Part shown: positions 5,153 through 6,981 of the stretch, one piece after another
How positions within the stretch are numbered: the stretch's first letter is position 1
Layout: every line of letters begins with the position of its first letter
Source of the DNA: Desulfobacterales bacterium
Lineage (GTDB): Bacteria > Desulfobacterota > Desulfobacteria > Desulfobacterales > C00003060
Direction of reading: 5' to 3'
Assembly: GCA_030616425.1 (NCBI GenBank)
Contig: JAUWXJ010000125.1
Span: forward strand, 1-6,981
Length of the DNA stretch: 6,981 bases
Program-made: the position numbers and the translations under genes
Notes under the pieces: model-generated
Database searches by the model: none
Told to the model about the DNA's origin: nothing
The model's input: only the letters and a program-made list of their open reading frames with translations

Positions 5153-6217
5153 TCAACCTTCCCGTGCCTGACCGTTATTACAGATCTCGGGACAGAGTTG
5201 TCCACAGGCCGCGCCTATATCACCCCCCTTACTGCGACGTATCACGGCTGTATAGTGTCGATCCAAGAGGACTTTTTGAAAAGCGAGGATGGCACCCTCC
5301 TCAGGCCTTCTGAACTCAGTCCCCTCATACGGATTAAAGGGTATTAGATTGATTTTGGCCCTCAAAGGTCTCAATAGCTTTGCCAAACGCTCTGCATCCG
5401 TGGGGGCGTCGTTCACCCCGGCAATTAAGACATACTCAAACATGATCATCCAGCGGGGCGGGAGTGAAAATCTGCGACACGCAGACAGGAGCATCTCGAT
5501 CGGATAGGTGCGATTGATCGGCATCAACCTGTTTCGAGTATCGTTGTCTGCAGCGTTCAGGGACACGGCCAGACCCACCCTGACGTCCCGTCCTAGATCG
5601 TCCATCCTCGGGACCAACCCTGCCGTGGAAAGGCTTACACGCCGACCCGAAAACTGAAGGCCGTTGTTGCCTGTAATGGTCTGGATAGCCTGCACAACAC
5701 TATTGTAGTTGGCAAGCGGTTCCCCCATCCCCATGAAGACGATGTTTGTCACAGAGTCTGGCTCGCCAAGAGCATCCCGTACTGCACAGACCTGATTAAC
5801 GATTTCCGAAGGTTCAAGGTTCCTCACCAGTCCGTCGCGACCGGTAAGGCAGAACTTACAACCCATTCCACAGCCCACCTGACTCGATACACACAGTGTC
5901 CAGCGACCCCGTTCCGGAATCAGCACGCTTTGGATATATTGACCGTCCTTCAAACGGAAAAGGTATTTTCTGGAGCCGTCCCTTGAGGTCTGAACCTGTT
6001 CTGTCTCAAGCCGGCTTATGAACAGTCGCTCCGACAGGAATTTCCTGAGATCCTTGGAAAGGTCTGTCATCTCCGAAAAGGAATAGGCGCCCTGGTGGTA
6101 AATCCACCTCAGAATCTGGCCAACCCGGTAATTGGGAATGCCGTGCTGTCCGAGCCACTCCCCGAGGGATTCTTCGGTAAAGCTTTTTGCATCCTGTTGT
6201 ATAGACATGGTGGGCAT
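5153..6217 (-). CDS. rlmN: dual-specificity 23S rRNA (A2503) / tRNA (A37) C2-methyltransferase
   Basis: A radical-SAM enzyme that methylates C2 of A2503 in 23S rRNA and A37 in some tRNAs, tuning decoding fidelity. 354 residues, normal length. An N-terminal helical domain (about 10-90) contains RVGQILRWIYHQGAYSFSEM. The [4Fe-4S] ligands are Cys116, Cys120 and Cys123 in CGMGCKFC, preceded by Cys109 in TLCVSSQVGC (E. coli Cys118). The SAM-binding GMGEPLANY motif follows at about 163-171. The methyl-accepting cysteine is Cys338 in GAACGQL near the C-terminus (E. coli Cys355). All needed residues are present. ATG at 6217 was chosen over the one at 6208: GGGAA, a weak ribosome site, precedes the first and nothing precedes the second. 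It diverges from ffh and heads the queF-lipoprotein cluster. Confidence 0.97.
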   Translation of the reverse strand: MPTMSIQQDAKSFTEESLGEWLGQHGIPNYRVGQILRWIYHQGAYSFSEMTDLSKDLRKFLSERLFISRLETEQVQTSRDGSRKYLFRLKDGQYIQSVLIPERGRWTLCVSSQVGCGMGCKFCLTGRDGLVRNLEPSEIVNQVCAVRDALGEPDSVTNIVFMGMGEPLANYNSVVQAIQTITGNNGLQFSGRRVSLSTAGLVPRMDDLGRDVRVGLAVSLNAADNDTRNRLMPINRTYPIEMLLSACRRFSLPPRWMIMFEYVLIAGVNDAPTDAERLAKLLRPLRAKINLIPFNPYEGTEFRRPEEGAILAFQKVLLDRHYTAVIRRSKGGDIGAACGQLCPEICNNGQAREG

Positions 6218-6239
6218 TGCTTGTTCCCAAAATATTTTC

Positions 6240-6272
6240 TTGACAGTGGTTTTGAGGGATAATAATTATAAG
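6240..6272. promoter_or_regulatory. divergent promoter region between rlmN and ffh
   Basis: Only 81 bases separate the two starts. On the plus strand a perfect -35, TTGACA (6240-6245), is followed after a short 15-bp spacer by AATAAT (6261-6266), a plausible ffh promoter; TATAAG at 6267 is too far. On the minus strand a perfect TATAAT (6265-6270) could serve rlmN, but I find no good -35 upstream of it. The two candidate -10 boxes overlap, so both promoters could not be occupied at once. Confidence 0.5.
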
Positions 6273-6298
6273 AGTTTTCGTGTAATAAGGCCATTATC

Positions 6299-6981
6299 AT
6301 GTTTGAAAACCTTACTGACAGATTGAACGCTGCTTTCAAGAAGCTTAAGGGCCATGGCAAGTTAACTGAGAAAAACATCGAGGCCGGCCTAAAGGACGTA
6401 CGCCTAGCCCTTCTTGAAGCTGACGTGCACTACAGGGTCGTTAAGGACTTTATCGCTGCTGTCAGGGAGCGTGCCATCGGCCAGGAGGTCCTGGGTAGCC
6501 TGACACCGGGACAACAGGTTGTCAAGATTGTTAATGAGGAGCTTGCCAGGCTGATGGGGAGCAGACACGAAGGGCTCTGCCTGACCGGTAGTCAACCGGC
6601 CGTGGTCATGCTGGTCGGCCTTCAGGGTTCCGGGAAAACCACGACAGCAGGCAAGCTGGCTAAACTCCTGATGAGCCAGCAACGGATACCGTACCTGGTC
6701 CCTGCAGATCCTTATCGCCCGGCAGCAATTGAGCAACTGAAGATGATAGGGGACCAGATCGGCGCGGAGACTTTTCCGGCCACACAAGATATCGATCCAG
6801 TCGATATCTGCCGAGAGGCCCTCCAGGCGGCACGCAAAGGCAACTTTGATACCCTCCTGATTGACACAGCAGGACGCCTCCATGTTGACGAAGCCCTCAT
6901 GGCCGAGTTGAGTCGGATCAAGGAGGCTGTGCGTCCATCTGACATCCTGCTGGTGGCCGATGCCATGACCGGACAGGATGC
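6299..6981 (+). CDS. ffh: signal recognition particle GTPase, 3' end cut by the window edge
   Basis: Ffh (SRP54 homologue) binds 4.5S RNA and signal sequences of nascent membrane proteins and delivers ribosomes to FtsY at the membrane. The first 227 codons are present. Residues 1-90 are the helical N domain, starting MFENLTDRLNAAFKKLKGHG and including RLALLEADVHYRVVKDF, both typical. The G domain carries the P-loop GLQGSGKTT (107-115, Lys113), the ADPYRPAAIEQL motif (136-147), and DTAGRLH (189-195). The rest of the G domain and the Met-rich M domain lie beyond the edge. The start is supported by AAGG, eight bases before the ATG, and by the family's usual N-terminus. FtsY also has an NG domain but would have an acidic leader, absent here. 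Confidence 0.97.
   Translation, partial: MFENLTDRLNAAFKKLKGHGKLTEKNIEAGLKDVRLALLEADVHYRVVKDFIAAVRERAIGQEVLGSLTPGQQVVKIVNEELARLMGSRHEGLCLTGSQPAVVMLVGLQGSGKTTTAGKLAKLLMSQQRIPYLVPADPYRPAAIEQLKMIGDQIGAETFPATQDIDPVDICREALQAARKGNFDTLLIDTAGRLHVDEALMAELSRIKEAVRPSDILLVADAMTGQD

Noticed and set aside
6404..6883. 159-codon minus-strand open frame
   Set aside because: Antisense to ffh, whose N- and G-domain motifs are unmistakable.

Overview
The window looks like a chromosomal segment of a Gram-negative, probably deltaproteobacterial (Desulfobacterota-like) organism. The reasons are two lipoprotein-type signal peptides, a short unimodular QueF, an rlmN/ffh neighbourhood and many small dispersed intergenic palindromes. 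The taxonomic call is inference from gene style only.

Right part (about 3.5-7.0 kb): a conserved housekeeping block. ffh (signal recognition particle GTPase, cut by the window edge) runs rightward. Diverging from it is a leftward cluster: rlmN (23S rRNA A2503 / tRNA A37 methyltransferase), queF (preQ0 reductase of queuosine synthesis) and an envelope lipoprotein with a FlgT/CsgG-like layout. rlmN and queF are separated by a short gap holding two G+C-rich hairpins. The lipoprotein gene converges on a response-regulator/adenylate-cyclase fusion (2519-3520, +), and the 100 bases between them form an imperfect inverted repeat that reaches the lipoprotein stop codon.

Left part (1-2.5 kb): visibly more A+T-rich accessory DNA, all on the minus strand. 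It holds a partial uncharacterised protein at the edge, a putative lipoprotein, the last 38 codons of a TPR protein and a small single-pass membrane protein. None has a function I can name. The main structure here is repetitive. Three copies of a roughly 100-bp hairpin-bearing repeat (341-440, 1206-1380, 2113-2212) lie in the same orientation directly upstream of the three minus-strand genes, and in two of them the similarity runs through the ribosome binding site into the start codon. The middle copy has lost one hairpin arm and carries a 112-bp insertion; its remaining part supplies the Shine-Dalgarno sequence of the lipoprotein gene. A separate 148-bp element with 26-bp terminal inverted repeats abuts the TPR fragment, and a third, 143-bp palindromic element (2270-2412) lies upstream of the cyclase gene.

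The genes on the right are ordinary and well explained. The left side is a repeat-rich, probably plastic region. I see no CRISPR array, tRNA, rRNA, full transposase or obvious defence system. The repeat-as-leader arrangement is the strongest candidate for something under-described.
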